64,000 nucleotides of DNA from JAJFUE01 sp041687335 (GCA_041687335.1 JAWLCE010000017.1:27528-91527), one strand, 5' to 3'; numbered from the stretch's first letter, positions 35,545-44,783 are shown. Program-made: numbers and translations. Notes: generated from the sequence alone by a model not told the origin.

Positions 35545-35750
35545 GGCCGCAACCAAAATACAATCACGAATAAACACCCATTTTCACGAATGGGTGCCAG
35601 GTTCACGCAAAACTCGCCCTTTCAGGCATCCTGTGCCATGACCTTCCCAGCTCATTTCCGCTAAAACCCAGGCGCCGAAGGAGCGGCAGCGCCGGTGAAC
35701 TTTGCGTTCCTCTGCGTCCTTTGCATCTTTGCGGTTCAATTTGATTTCGT
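35545..35750. repeat. Intergenic repeat modules before hemB
   Basis: Holds GCCGCAACCAAAA...CACGAATG (about 35548-35600, second copy of the module at 3178), a GGCGCCGAAGGAGCGGCAGCGCC hairpin-like stretch (about 35670-35692), and a 9-base-period word array of TTTGCGT/TCTGCGT words ending in GGTTCAAT (35700-35743). Nothing else was found between the DoxX-like gene and hemB. Confidence 0.6.
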
Positions 35751-35810
35751 TGCGTAAGCGCTCGCGGATGTTTGAAAATCATCAGGCCCCCAAGGAGGCG
35801 GCCCGCAACC

Positions 35811-36803
35811 ATGAACAGCCAGTTTCCCGAGCGTCGCATGCGCCGGTTGCGGATGACCCCGCGCCTGCGCGACCTGGTGCGCGAGACCCGCCTCGCGCTC
35901 GACGACCTGATCTGCCCGCTGTTCGTCTGCCCCGGCCAGGGCGTGCGCCGCGAGATCGCCAGCATGCCGGGAGTCTTCAACTTTTCGGTCGATCAGGCGG
36001 TCGAGGAATGTCGCGCGCTGGCCGACCTCGGCATCCCGGCGGTGATCCTGTTCGGCATCCCCGAGGCCAAGGACGAGCAGGGCAGCGGGGCCTGGGCCGG
36101 CGAGGGCATTGTCCAACGCGCGCTACGCGCCATCCGCGAGGCGCTCGGCGAGCGGCTCGTCCTCATCGCCGACACCTGCCTCTGTGAATACACCAGCCAC
36201 GGCCATTGCGGGCTGATCGACCACGCCGGCGCCGGCGCACCCCAGATCCTCAATGACCCCACACTCGAACTGCTGGCCCGCACCGCGGTCAGCCAGGCCC
36301 GCGCCGGCGCCGACATCATCGCCCCCTCCGACATGTTCGACGGCCGCGTCGGCGCGATCCGCCGCGCCCTCGACGCCGACGGCTTCCACCACACCCCGAT
36401 CATGTCCTATGCCGTCAAGTATGCCAGCGTCTTCTATGGCCCCTTCCGCGACGCCGCCGACAGCCCGCCCGCCTTCGGCGACCGCAAGAGCCACCAGATG
36501 GACCCCGCCAATGCCCGCGAGGCGCTCGAGGAGGCACGGCTTGACGCGGACGAGGGCGCCGACATCCTGCTGGTCAAGCCCGCCCTCACCCAGCTCGATA
36601 CGATCGCCTCGCTGCGACGCGCCTTCCCGCATCCGCTGGCCGCCTATCACGTCTCGGGCGAATACGCGATGATCAAGGCCGCCGCCGCGCGCGGCTGGCT
36701 CGACGAGGCCGGCGCCGTCTGGGAAGCCACCCTCGCCATCAAGCGCGCCGGCGCCGACCTGATCATCACCTACTTCGCAAAAGACCTCGCCGCGCGGATA
36801 TAG
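35811..36803 (+). CDS. hemB: Porphobilinogen synthase (delta-aminolevulinic acid dehydratase), zinc type
   Basis: 330-residue enzyme condensing two 5-aminolevulinate molecules to porphobilinogen in haem/tetrapyrrole synthesis. The zinc-binding triple cysteine is intact in DTCLCEYTSHGHCG; Schiff-base lysines are in MSYAVKYAS and LLVKPALT; GADIIAPSDMFDGRVGAIR is the characteristic block. The C-terminal YHVSGEYAMIKAAAARGWLDE is normal. ATG 35811 has CAAGGAGG about 12 bases upstream; an earlier in-frame ATG (35772) would add 13 basic residues. The zinc ligand set sets it apart from the magnesium-type enzymes of many proteobacteria. Confidence 0.96.
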   Translation: MNSQFPERRMRRLRMTPRLRDLVRETRLALDDLICPLFVCPGQGVRREIASMPGVFNFSVDQAVEECRALADLGIPAVILFGIPEAKDEQGSGAWAGEGIVQRALRAIREALGERLVLIADTCLCEYTSHGHCGLIDHAGAGAPQILNDPTLELLARTAVSQARAGADIIAPSDMFDGRVGAIRRALDADGFHHTPIMSYAVKYASVFYGPFRDAADSPPAFGDRKSHQMDPANAREALEEARLDADEGADILLVKPALTQLDTIASLRRAFPHPLAAYHVSGEYAMIKAAAARGWLDEAGAVWEATLAIKRAGADLIITYFAKDLAARI

Positions 36804-36844
36804 GAAAAAAAACCTTTGATCTGCGATCCTTCGGCTTCTTGTTG

Positions 36845-37087
36845 TCTTGCGACGGTCACCCCCGTTTGGCCGAAACAGTCAGGGAATCAACCCACGCATT
36901 CATCCCCCGCCGATCCTTGTCCGGACCTGCTTACTCAGCGCTTCATCGGCGTCCTCTGTGTCATTGCGGTTCAATAACACTTAATTGGGGGCAAGGGTTT
37001 CAGCCCATTTTGGCGATCTTGGCACCTTTGCGTTTTGGCGTGAACCATGGATCGTGTGTCTTCGTGGCTTTGTGACTTTGTGAGAGA
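36845..37087. repeat. Composite intergenic repeat R3
   Basis: The 296-base gap after hemB contains GGAATCAACCCACG (about 36891-36904, also at 49318 and, inverted, near 3385), a word array ending in GCGGTTCAAT (36950-36976), and TGTGTCTTCGTGGCTTTGTG (about 37056-37075). It is a diverged copy of the element at 49261-49409 and 3300-3520. No gene is supported here. Confidence 0.55.
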
Positions 37088-37099
37088 TCTCCCTCCCCC

Positions 37100-38797
37100 T
37101 CACCGCGTCTTTCTCACCATCTCGAAGTTGCAGAGCCGGAACTCGAGGTTGCCCTCGGTGTCGCGCATGAACTGGCGGCTCGGGTCGAGCGTCAACAGGA
37201 AGTGGTGCTCGGCGATGTTGACCGATTCATAGCCCAGCTCGGTCAGCCGCTCCACCGCGCGCAGCATCAGCCGGCGCAGCTCCGTCTCGCTCAGCAACTC
37301 CTGCTGGAACGCCTCCATCGCATTGATCGACTGGCAGGCCACCCCCTGCGCCAGCATCTCGACCGGCCCGTTCCAGTAGCCCCAGATTTTGATGTAGTCG
37401 TGATCGGGTTGCAGGATCGGCTCGCCCTCGGGCGTCAGCAGCTCGCGATGGCGGGCAAACGCCCGCATGTCCAGCGGCCCCTCGCTGGTGTCGGAGCTGG
37501 AGCCGGTCATGTAGATCGCCCGCGGGATCGTCGTCGGGAAGCCCAGCCGCGCCAGCTCCAGCGCGCGGGCAAACTCCTCGAATGGGCTGTTGTAGCCCAC
37601 CTTGACCATCCGCCGCCCCTGATAGTCCCCCGGCGCGGCGGCCGGTCGCTCGCCCACCCGTGAGGTCTTCCAGACCAGGTGGATGTCGTCCTTGGTCAGC
37701 GTGTAGTAGACCTGGTGGCTGGTCGAGAGGCGCACTTGGTTGGTGTTGCGCCAGCGTTCGGGCTGGAAGTAATCGAACAGCCCGCCGTCGCCCCCCACCA
37801 CCCACAGCCGCCCCTGCGTGCTTTCGACGTGGCCGAAGACGTAATCCACCCCCATGATGTTGACCCGCTTCAGGTGCGGGGGCAGCGGCCGCTCGGTGGC
37901 GAGCCGGTCCTGCTGGCGGCGCAGGTAGTCGCTGCGCTTGGCCTCGCGGATCCGCGCCTCGTGTTCGGGAGTGCGCATGAGCAGCTCGAAGTCGATCAGC
38001 GCCCAGGCCGGCTGGCCGTGCCGCCGCAGCAGCCCACCCCCCGGCGTGCGCCGCACGATGATGTGTGCCGGCTTCATGTCGGCCACATGGAAGCCCTTGG
38101 CCAGCACCTCATCCTGGACGTGGCGCGTCAGCGCGTGCAGCTCGGCCTCGGGCAGCCCCAGCGCCTCGAACGTGACCGCTGCGTCGTCGCCCTTGATCCA
38201 TTCGTAGATGACGATGTATTGGCGCAGGATATCGAGCTCGACCCCGATGTGGCTGCGCGCCTTGCGACTGACCCGGTCGCGTGAGCGCCCGGTCTGCCAA
38301 AGCTGGAGCCGCTCGGGCGGCACATAGATCGCAAACGGCCGGTGAGTCAGGATGATCGGCGCGCGCGGCCCCGAGCCACCCCGCCGCAGTTCCTCCACCA
38401 GCGCAAACTCCTCGAACGGGGTGTTGAACTCCGCGTTGAGGAAATCATCGAGCACGTGCGTCTCAAGCGGCACGTCCTGCCCCATGCGCGACCACTTGAT
38501 CACCAGCTCGATGGAACGGCCGCCGACCTCCCGCGTGCGGACCCGGTAGACCGTGCTTGTCCCCCGCAGCCGCTCCCGGTGCGCGCGGAACCAGTCGCGC
38601 TCGAACCAGTTCTCCGGCTTGAGCTGCTCCGCCCATCCCAGCCCGTGGCGCGTCACATACAGGTCGCCGCCGTCGCCGGTGCGCAGGTGCAGGTAATCCA
38701 GCCCCTGCATGTTGACCCATTGGGGCCCGGCCCCGGGCGGGGTCGCCAGCTCATGGTGCTTGTCGGGATGACTGCTCATGGTTTCAGCATCGGCCAC
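37100..38797 (-). CDS. Tandem kinase-like protein (kinase-fold domain plus degenerate copy)
   Basis: 565 residues built of two similar halves. Half 1 (about 28-275): VNMQGLDYLHL, LVIKWSRMG (Lys101), NTPFEEFALVEEL (125-137), the catalytic-loop-like VADMKPAHIIV (Asp240) and LIDFEL (Asp269). Half 2 (about 312-562): VNIMGVDYVFG, HLVWKTSRVG (Lys377), NSPFEEFARALEL (403-415), then VNIAEHHFLL where the catalytic Asp is lost, and CNFEM where DFE has become NFE (557). This is the order of protein-kinase-like folds (HRDxKPxN, DFG). No signal peptide. The start is GTG 38797 or ATG 38779. It neighbours an LPS-export permease. I do not recognise a named family. Confidence 0.6.
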   Translation of the reverse strand: MADAETMSSHPDKHHELATPPGAGPQWVNMQGLDYLHLRTGDGGDLYVTRHGLGWAEQLKPENWFERDWFRAHRERLRGTSTVYRVRTREVGGRSIELVIKWSRMGQDVPLETHVLDDFLNAEFNTPFEEFALVEELRRGGSGPRAPIILTHRPFAIYVPPERLQLWQTGRSRDRVSRKARSHIGVELDILRQYIVIYEWIKGDDAAVTFEALGLPEAELHALTRHVQDEVLAKGFHVADMKPAHIIVRRTPGGGLLRRHGQPAWALIDFELLMRTPEHEARIREAKRSDYLRRQQDRLATERPLPPHLKRVNIMGVDYVFGHVESTQGRLWVVGGDGGLFDYFQPERWRNTNQVRLSTSHQVYYTLTKDDIHLVWKTSRVGERPAAAPGDYQGRRMVKVGYNSPFEEFARALELARLGFPTTIPRAIYMTGSSSDTSEGPLDMRAFARHRELLTPEGEPILQPDHDYIKIWGYWNGPVEMLAQGVACQSINAMEAFQQELLSETELRRLMLRAVERLTELGYESVNIAEHHFLLTLDPSRQFMRDTEGNLEFRLCNFEMVRKTR

Positions 38798-38837
38798 CCG
38801 GCCTGCGATGGCCAGCTTCTTCTGGCCCGTCCGCCCG

Positions 38838-39950
38838 TCAGCGGCGGATCGTGAACAGGCGGCGATAGAGGATGAAAATGACGCCGGCGAAGACCACCAG
38901 ACCCAGCCAGCCCGCCAGTAAGGGGGCGATCTTGTCCTGGCGGCCGAGCGTCTCCAGCACCGCCACCAGCAGCGAATAACCCACCGCCACCAGCAACCCC
39001 AGCACCACCCCCTGCGTGAAACGGCGCGAGTGAACGTCCACCACCACCGTGAAGCCCAGCAGCACCATCAAGAGGGTCGAGATCGGCCGCTCCAGCTTGC
39101 GGTGCAGCGAAATGGTGTAGCCGTGAACGTTTTCATCCTGCTTGGCCGCCAGCAGGTCCCGATATTCCTTCAGCTCCAGGTAATTCATCTCCTCGGGCCG
39201 CTTGGAGCGGCTGAGAAACTTGTCCAGGTTCTCCTCCATCTGCACCTCAAGCTCGTCCAGGCGGCTGTGTGAGCTGTTGAGGCCGTCACGGAAGGTCCAC
39301 TGCTCGACGTTGACGAAATGCCAGAAGCGCCCGCCCCGGCTCTCGTCCTCGATCAGCCAGGCGGTGTCGGCCTCGATCCGGCGCACGATCCCCGCCCCGG
39401 TCGGGTCCAGGTCGATCACCACCGGAAAAATCATCAGCCGGTGGTTGGTCAGGTAATGCTGCATATAGTAGAAACGGTTGTTCTCGCCCTTGACGAACAG
39501 CTTGTTGCGCCGGGTGAAGACGCTCTCGCTCTTGCCGGCGATGTCGACCTTCTCGATCTGGCGCGCGCGCGACTGCGCCACCGGCGCGACGAACTCGTTG
39601 AGCCAGAACAGCGACACGGTTGCCGCCAGCCCGAAGATGATCGCCGGCCGCGCCAGCCGCGCAAAGCTGATGCCGGCCGCCACCATCGCCAGGATCTCGC
39701 GGTTCTTGGCCAGCAGGCCGTAGGCGAAGACCGTCGACATCAGCACGATGTAGGGCATTGCGGTGACAATGTGATCGGGAATGCTCAGCGCCAGGAACTG
39801 GATCACGCTGCTCAGCGCCGGCGCCTTTTCGATGAAATCCTTGCGCGTGTCATAGACTTCATAGGCCAGCATGAACACCACGGTGAACGCCAGGAACATG
39901 AAGAAGAAATAGAGGATTTCCTTGAGGATGTAGCGGGTCAGCAGCTTCAT
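38838..39950 (-). CDS. LptF/LptG family LPS export permease
   Basis: 370-residue inner-membrane component of the LptB2FG extractor that moves LPS to the periplasmic bridge. Six helices: three N-terminal (LKEILYFFFMFLAFTVVFML, IVTAMPYIVLMSTVFAYGLL, ARPAIIFGLAATVSLFWLNEF) and three C-terminal after residue 285 (PISTLLMVLLGFTVVV, GVVLGLLVAVGYSLLVAVLE, LLAGWLGLVVFAGVIFILYRR), with a periplasmic beta-jellyroll between. KNREILAMVAAGIS is the coupling helix block. Only one permease is present here; the F versus G partner must be elsewhere. ATG 39950 begins the conserved MKLLTRYILKE. Confidence 0.88.
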   Translation of the reverse strand: MKLLTRYILKEILYFFFMFLAFTVVFMLAYEVYDTRKDFIEKAPALSSVIQFLALSIPDHIVTAMPYIVLMSTVFAYGLLAKNREILAMVAAGISFARLARPAIIFGLAATVSLFWLNEFVAPVAQSRARQIEKVDIAGKSESVFTRRNKLFVKGENNRFYYMQHYLTNHRLMIFPVVIDLDPTGAGIVRRIEADTAWLIEDESRGGRFWHFVNVEQWTFRDGLNSSHSRLDELEVQMEENLDKFLSRSKRPEEMNYLELKEYRDLLAAKQDENVHGYTISLHRKLERPISTLLMVLLGFTVVVDVHSRRFTQGVVLGLLVAVGYSLLVAVLETLGRQDKIAPLLAGWLGLVVFAGVIFILYRRLFTIRR

Positions 39951-40060
39951 GGGGCCCCGTAAGTGCTTTCAAGTCTCTTGGCGCGCCGGCTGCGGCCCGA
40001 CGCCCCCGCCAGCATATCGCCCGCGCCGGGCATGGCTCAAGCACAAAGGCTGCCGGGTGG

Positions 40061-40195
40061 GTAGGTCGGCTCTTCGAGCCGACACTGGAGGCGATGTCGG
40101 GTCAAAGTCGTCATATGAAGCGCGGGGGCAGCTTACAGGGGGGTAGGTCGGCTCTTCGAGCCGACACAAGAGGCGATGTCGGGTCAAAGACCCGT
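40061..40195. repeat. Two paired-hairpin GTCGG repeats, copies 3 and 4
   Basis: 40061-40110 and 40143-40195 each carry GTCGGCTC-TTC-GAGCCGAC, a short spacer and GTCGGGTCAAAG; only the second keeps the full second hairpin arm (GACCC). They open the 0.8-kb repeat mosaic upstream of the propeller gene. Confidence 0.75.
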
Positions 40196-40233
40196 ATGTG
40201 TTTAGGCGTAACATATTGAAAGACGGCGGGCGG

Positions 40234-40350
40234 CTCAGCCCCGTGAGGGGCAAATAGCTCCGGAGGAGCGACATGTCGATAGCAACCGGCGCTCCTTGGT
40301 CAGAGCTCCGTAGGAGCGGCATGTGCTGACATCCCCCACCGCTCCCCCAC
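40234..40350. repeat. 117-bp repeat M1, copy 1
   Basis: Runs from CTCAGCCCCGTGAGGGGC to CCGCTCCCCCAC. Internal hairpins: GCCCC-GTGA-GGGGC, GCTCC-GGA-GGAGC and GCTCC-GTA-GGAGC. Copies 2 and 3 (40473-40589, 40741-40857) have the same length with few changes. Confidence 0.85.
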
Positions 40351-40405
40351 GCTGCATGGTTTTTTCACATGCGGAGCTTGAATCTTGCGTCTGACCATGC
40401 ATCAC
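40351..40405. repeat. Repeat M2, copy 1
   Basis: 55 bases bounded by the inverted pair TGCATGGT (40353-40360) and ACCATGCA (40394-40401). The second copy at 40590-40643 differs by one T in a T-run. Confidence 0.75.
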
Positions 40406-40432
40406 CCGACACAAGAGACGATGTCGGGTCAA

Positions 40433-40470
40433 ATGTGTTTAGCGTGACGCATCAAGCATGGCTGGCCGGG
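40433..40470. repeat. Repeat M3, copy 1
   Basis: 38 bases from ATGTGTTTAGCGTGACGC to GGCTGGCCGGG, placed two bases before M1 copy 2. An identical copy lies at 40701-40738, two bases before M1 copy 3; a diverged one is at about 40195-40233 before M1 copy 1. Confidence 0.75.
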
Positions 40471-40472
40471 GA

Positions 40473-40589
40473 CTCAGCCCCGTGAGGGGCAAATAGCTCC
40501 GGAGGAGCGACATGTCGATAGCAATCGGCACTCCTTGGTCAGAGCTCCGTAGGAGCGGCATGTGCTGATATCCCCCACCGGTTCCCCAC
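40473..40589. repeat. 117-bp repeat M1, copy 2
   Basis: Same module as 40234-40350, with the small changes CAATCGGCACTCC, TGATATC and CGGTTCCCC. It is followed directly by M2 copy 2. Confidence 0.85.
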
Positions 40590-40643
40590 GCTGCATGGTT
40601 TTTCACATGCGGAGCTTGAATCTTGCGTCTGACCATGCATCAC
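40590..40643. repeat. Repeat M2, copy 2
   Basis: 54-base second copy of the module at 40351-40405, with both TGCATGGT and ACCATGCA ends kept. Confidence 0.75.
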
Positions 40644-40651
40644 CACCGTTC

Positions 40652-40712
40652 CGCTAAACACATACTTCGAGCCGACACTGGAGTCCATGTCGATCGAAGT
40701 ATGTGTTTAGCG
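40652..40712. repeat. 19-bp perfect inverted repeat enclosing a GTCGG-type core
   Basis: CGCTAAACACATACTTCGA (40652-40670) and TCGAAGTATGTGTTTAGCG (40694-40712) are exact reverse complements around a 23-base centre containing GAGCCGACACTGGAG. The right arm runs into M3 copy 2. Confidence 0.85.
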
Positions 40713-40740
40713 TGACGCATCAAGCATGGCTGGCCGGGAA

Positions 40741-40857
40741 CTCAGCCCCGTGAGGGGCAAATAGCTCCGGAGGAGCGACATGTCGATAGCAACCGGCGCT
40801 CCTTGGTCAGAGCTCCGTAGGAGCGGCATGTGCTGACATCCCCCACCGCTCCCCCAC
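40741..40857. repeat. 117-bp repeat M1, copy 3
   Basis: Nearly identical to copy 1 and preceded by M3 at 40701-40738. It is not followed by M2; the sequence diverges at CACTCGGCCTGG, about 110 bases before the propeller gene start. Confidence 0.85.
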
Positions 40858-40969
40858 TCGGCCTGGCGTTTCGCCTCATTCACCTCACGCTTACTGCCCC
40901 TTGACCATCATGGCGCTTGGGGTAACAATGCCTTCGTCTGCAAGCAATCAACAACCGGAGGAGGGGGCA

Positions 40970-42880
40970 ATGCGCATGAGTCGGTCATTCTTGTTGTCGG
41001 TTTTGGCGGGGATGCTGTCGATCTTGCCCGCTGCGGCGCGGGCGGCGGAGCCTTCCGTGCCTGCCGAGGCCCCCGGTTTCCACTGCTACGGCTATGCCGC
41101 CGTCGCGCCGCAGGCGCGCGGCATCTATGCCACGCAGGATGGCCAGGGACGGCCGATCATCATGATCTGGCCGATGGATGCCGACGGCACCCGCGATCTG
41201 CTCGTGGTCGACGCCGACAGCGGGGAGACCGAGCAGGTCGCGCTGCCCGGCGGCGCAAAGCTGACTCCCTACACCGCCATCCTGTCGCGGGACAACAAGT
41301 TCTACACGCAGTTCGGCGGACGCTTCTATGCCTTTGACCCGGCCGAGCGCCAGTTCACCTTCCACGGCGACGTGGGCGACGATCTCGCCATGTGGATGAC
41401 CGAAGACGACCAGGGACGCATCTGGGCGGGCATTTACCCCAACGCGCACCTGGTCAGCTTTGACCCCAAGTCGCGCGAACTGATCGACTATGGTGCGATC
41501 AACAAGGAAAACTGGCCGCAGTATCCACGCCGCCTGACCAGCGACGCCGCCGGCTGGATTTACATGGGCATCGGCGACACAAACGGCATCGTCCTCGCCT
41601 TTGATCCCCAGGCGCGGGCGACGAAACCCCTCCTCCAACCCGAAGAACGTGGCCATGGTCTTCCCGAAATCTTCCGCGGGACCAACGGCCGGGTTTACTT
41701 CCGCCTGGGCGGCGGCCAGTGGTTCGAGGCCTACGCCGGCGAGCGCGCGGCCGTGGACAAACCGCCGGTCGAGGCCGTCCGGGAGAAAGTGAATACGCAG
41801 GCCGCGGTTTTCGGCGACCTTCCCGACGGCCGAAAGGTGACCCGGGTCAGCCTGCCCGACAAGGTCATCGTCGTGGAGGGGCCTGAAGGTTCCAAGAGAC
41901 TCCAGATCGACTATGACCTGCCCGGCACGCACATCTTGTCGCTCGTTGCGGCGCCCGACGGCGAATCGGTGATCGGCTCCACCGGTTTGCCGCTGCGACT
42001 CTTTCGCGTCACGCCGGGCATGGAGGACGAAATCCCCCACCAGGGCCCCGGCGTGGATGCCCACGTCAACGCCTGGGCCAGCCGCGACGACGTCCTCTTT
42101 GGCGCGACCTACGTTAAAGGCCGGCTTATCGCTTACCGCCCGTCCGAGCCCATCGGGCCCGACAACCCACGCGTGCTGATGGCCGGGCCGCCCCACATCA
42201 TCCGCCCGCACGCGCTGCTCGCCCATTCGGATGGCCGTCATCTCATCATGGGCGGCACGCCCGCCTACGGCCGCACGGGCGGTGGTCTGGTCATTTATGA
42301 CGACGCGGCCGGCACCGGCACGGTCCTTACGCACGAGCAGCTCCTGCCCAACCTGAGCACCAAGGCGCTCGAAAACCTCGAAGACGGCACGGTGCTGGGC
42401 GGAACCTCCACCGCCCCGGGCACGGGCGGCGAGCGCCTTGCGAGCATCGCCGAGCTCTACATTTTCGATCTTGCCGAGAAAAAAATCGTCTGGCACGCAC
42501 CGGCCCTCGAGGGCGTCGAGGAATACAGGGACTTCAAGCTGGCGAACGATGGGCTGGTCTATGGCCTCGCCGACCGCGGAGAGACCCCCGTTTTCTTCAT
42601 CTTCGATCCCGCCGCGCGCAAGGTGGTTCACCAGGCGGAGGTCACCGGCTTCGGCCGGACCGCCGGAGCGCAGGCGCCGCGCATCCTCGCCGAGGCGGAT
42701 GACGGCACCATCTATGCGCTGTTCTCCCATGCCATCGGAAAAATCGTGCCCGGCAGTCGGCAGATCGAGAAAGTGGCGGAGCTGCCCGCCCAAGCCCACG
42801 CCGGCTTCGTGCTGATCGATCACCACCTCTACTACGCCGACTCCAACCGCGTCTGGAGTTACGACCTGAACACGAATTGA
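40970..42880 (+). CDS. Secreted beta-propeller protein of unknown function
   Basis: 636 residues. A signal peptide (about 1-25: MSRSFLLSVLAGMLSILPAAARA) precedes a series of about 45-residue beta repeats with the pattern WAG/YMG...LVSFDPKSRELIDYG, FYAFDPAERQFTF, VLAFDPQARATKPLL, LIAYRPSEP, LYIFDLAEKKIVW, FFIFDPAARKVVH. This suggests seven to ten propeller blades of the SMP-30/virginiamycin-lyase-like or WD-like kind. No catalytic motif is evident. A very strong GGAGGAGGGGG ribosome site lies 3-12 bases before ATG 40970. Its promoter region abuts the repeat mosaic, so the gene may be a later insertion there; that is inference. Confidence 0.65.
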   Translation: MRMSRSFLLSVLAGMLSILPAAARAAEPSVPAEAPGFHCYGYAAVAPQARGIYATQDGQGRPIIMIWPMDADGTRDLLVVDADSGETEQVALPGGAKLTPYTAILSRDNKFYTQFGGRFYAFDPAERQFTFHGDVGDDLAMWMTEDDQGRIWAGIYPNAHLVSFDPKSRELIDYGAINKENWPQYPRRLTSDAAGWIYMGIGDTNGIVLAFDPQARATKPLLQPEERGHGLPEIFRGTNGRVYFRLGGGQWFEAYAGERAAVDKPPVEAVREKVNTQAAVFGDLPDGRKVTRVSLPDKVIVVEGPEGSKRLQIDYDLPGTHILSLVAAPDGESVIGSTGLPLRLFRVTPGMEDEIPHQGPGVDAHVNAWASRDDVLFGATYVKGRLIAYRPSEPIGPDNPRVLMAGPPHIIRPHALLAHSDGRHLIMGGTPAYGRTGGGLVIYDDAAGTGTVLTHEQLLPNLSTKALENLEDGTVLGGTSTAPGTGGERLASIAELYIFDLAEKKIVWHAPALEGVEEYRDFKLANDGLVYGLADRGETPVFFIFDPAARKVVHQAEVTGFGRTAGAQAPRILAEADDGTIYALFSHAIGKIVPGSRQIEKVAELPAQAHAGFVLIDHHLYYADSNRVWSYDLNTN

Positions 42881-42909
42881 TCGGCAGGCGCATCAAGCAG
42901 GCAAACGAT

Positions 42910-42951
42910 GGCGGCCGTGGATTCCGAACCGGAAGTGGAATCGCGGCCGCC
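42910..42951 (+). terminator. Possible terminator hairpin after the propeller gene
   Basis: GGCGGCCGTGGATTCC and GGAATCGCGGCCGCC pair with one bulge across a 12-base loop, between the convergent propeller and lolD genes. It is followed by CTCTGTCC rather than a T-tract, so efficiency is uncertain. Confidence 0.4.
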
Positions 42952-42985
42952 CTCTGTCCGCCCTCCGCAGATTCAATCTTCTTCT

Positions 42986-43711
<726 letters not shown>

Positions 43712-43985
43712 CGTGGGGCTCTTTTCGTCGCCCGGGGGCGTGAGGGTGGGCGCCCGCCCGTCGGCGCGCGCGCTCATTTTGATCATCCGGTCCCCACAGC
43801 GCGATGTCAAGGCGCGGCGAAGAGCCGGGGAACAGGACGCGGATTTACAGATTTTACGATTGACGCGGAATGTGCTCTTCTCCCCCCGCCGGGGATTTTG
43901 ATTTGTTTCCGCCCGCGCATCACGCACAATGGGGTCTGGTGCGGCGATCTCCCCGCCGCCGTCACGGCCCAAGCCCACGGATGCT

Positions 43986-44783
43986 ATGGATCTTTCCCCC
44001 GCCCAGTCGCCGACCCCCTGCGAGCCCCCCGCCCGGCTGCGGCTGGGCAACGTGCCGCTGACTCCCGTCGATGCCGCCGCCGCGCTCGGGCTGATCGCCC
44101 AGTGGGCCGGCCGCGAGCCCTTCCGCCTCGTGGTCACCCCCAACGTCGACCATGTGATGGAGCTCCAGCGCAATCCCGACCTGCGCGCCGTCTATGAGCG
44201 CGCCGAGCTTGTGCTGGCTGACGGGGTGCCGCTGATCTGGGCCGCGCGCTGGCTGGGGCTGCCGCCGCTGGCCAAGGTCTCGGGATCGGACCTGGTCGGC
44301 CCGCTCTGCGAGCGCGCGGCGCGTCAGGGTTGGCGCCTCTTTTTCGCCGGCGGCAACTCGCCCGCCCAGCTCGAGGAGTGCCTTTCCCGGCTGCGCACCC
44401 GCTACCCGGGCCTGCGCATCGCCGGCGCCTGTCCGCCCTTCGGCTTCGAGCGCGACCCCGCCGCCGGCGCCGCCCTGGTCGAGCAAATCCGCCGCGCCGA
44501 GCCCGACCTCGTGCTGCTCGGCTGCGGCATGCCCAAGAGCGAAATCTGGCTGGACGCCCACCGCCAGGCCCTCGGCCGCGGCGTCGGGCTGGCCATCGGC
44601 GTGGGGCTGCTGCTGCTGGCGGGGCTGGAGCGCCGCGCCCCGCGCTGGATGCAGCGGCTCGGTCTGGAATGGCTTTGGCGGCTGGCGGGCGACCCGCGCC
44701 GGCTCTGGCGGCGCTACCTCGTGCGCGACATGCAATTCTTCCCCCTGGTCTGGCGATGGAAACGCGAACGCACCCAATCCTGA
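43986..44783 (+). CDS. WecG/TagA/CpsF family glycosyltransferase (GT26)
   Basis: 265 residues. GT26 hallmarks: VVTPNVDHVMELQRNPDLRAVYERAELVLADGVPLIWAARWLG (the TxN and ADG acceptor/catalytic blocks), LFFAGGNSPAQLEECL, and LVLLGCGMPKSEIWLDAHRQAL. Family members transfer ManNAc(A) or glucose to a polyprenyl-pyrophosphate-linked sugar at the inner face of the membrane. The C-terminal RRLWRRYLVRDMQFFPLVW is the usual membrane-associating tail. The end overlaps the O-antigen-ligase-like gene start by 28 bases, marking an operon for polymer synthesis. ATG 43986 gives normal length. Confidence 0.9.
   Translation: MDLSPAQSPTPCEPPARLRLGNVPLTPVDAAAALGLIAQWAGREPFRLVVTPNVDHVMELQRNPDLRAVYERAELVLADGVPLIWAARWLGLPPLAKVSGSDLVGPLCERAARQGWRLFFAGGNSPAQLEECLSRLRTRYPGLRIAGACPPFGFERDPAAGAALVEQIRRAEPDLVLLGCGMPKSEIWLDAHRQALGRGVGLAIGVGLLLLAGLERRAPRWMQRLGLEWLWRLAGDPRRLWRRYLVRDMQFFPLVWRWKRERTQS

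Noticed and set aside
39969..40636. Minus-strand short open frames repeated in the mosaic (MPLLRSSDQG-type products)
   Set aside because: They arise because the M1 repeat stays open in one frame; lengths vary, no ribosome site, and the frames stop at repeat borders.
40234..40857. Possible CRISPR array (regularly repeated units)
   Set aside because: Units are 117 bases with further repeats between them, spacing is uneven (239 and 268 bases), and no unique spacers or cas genes are present.
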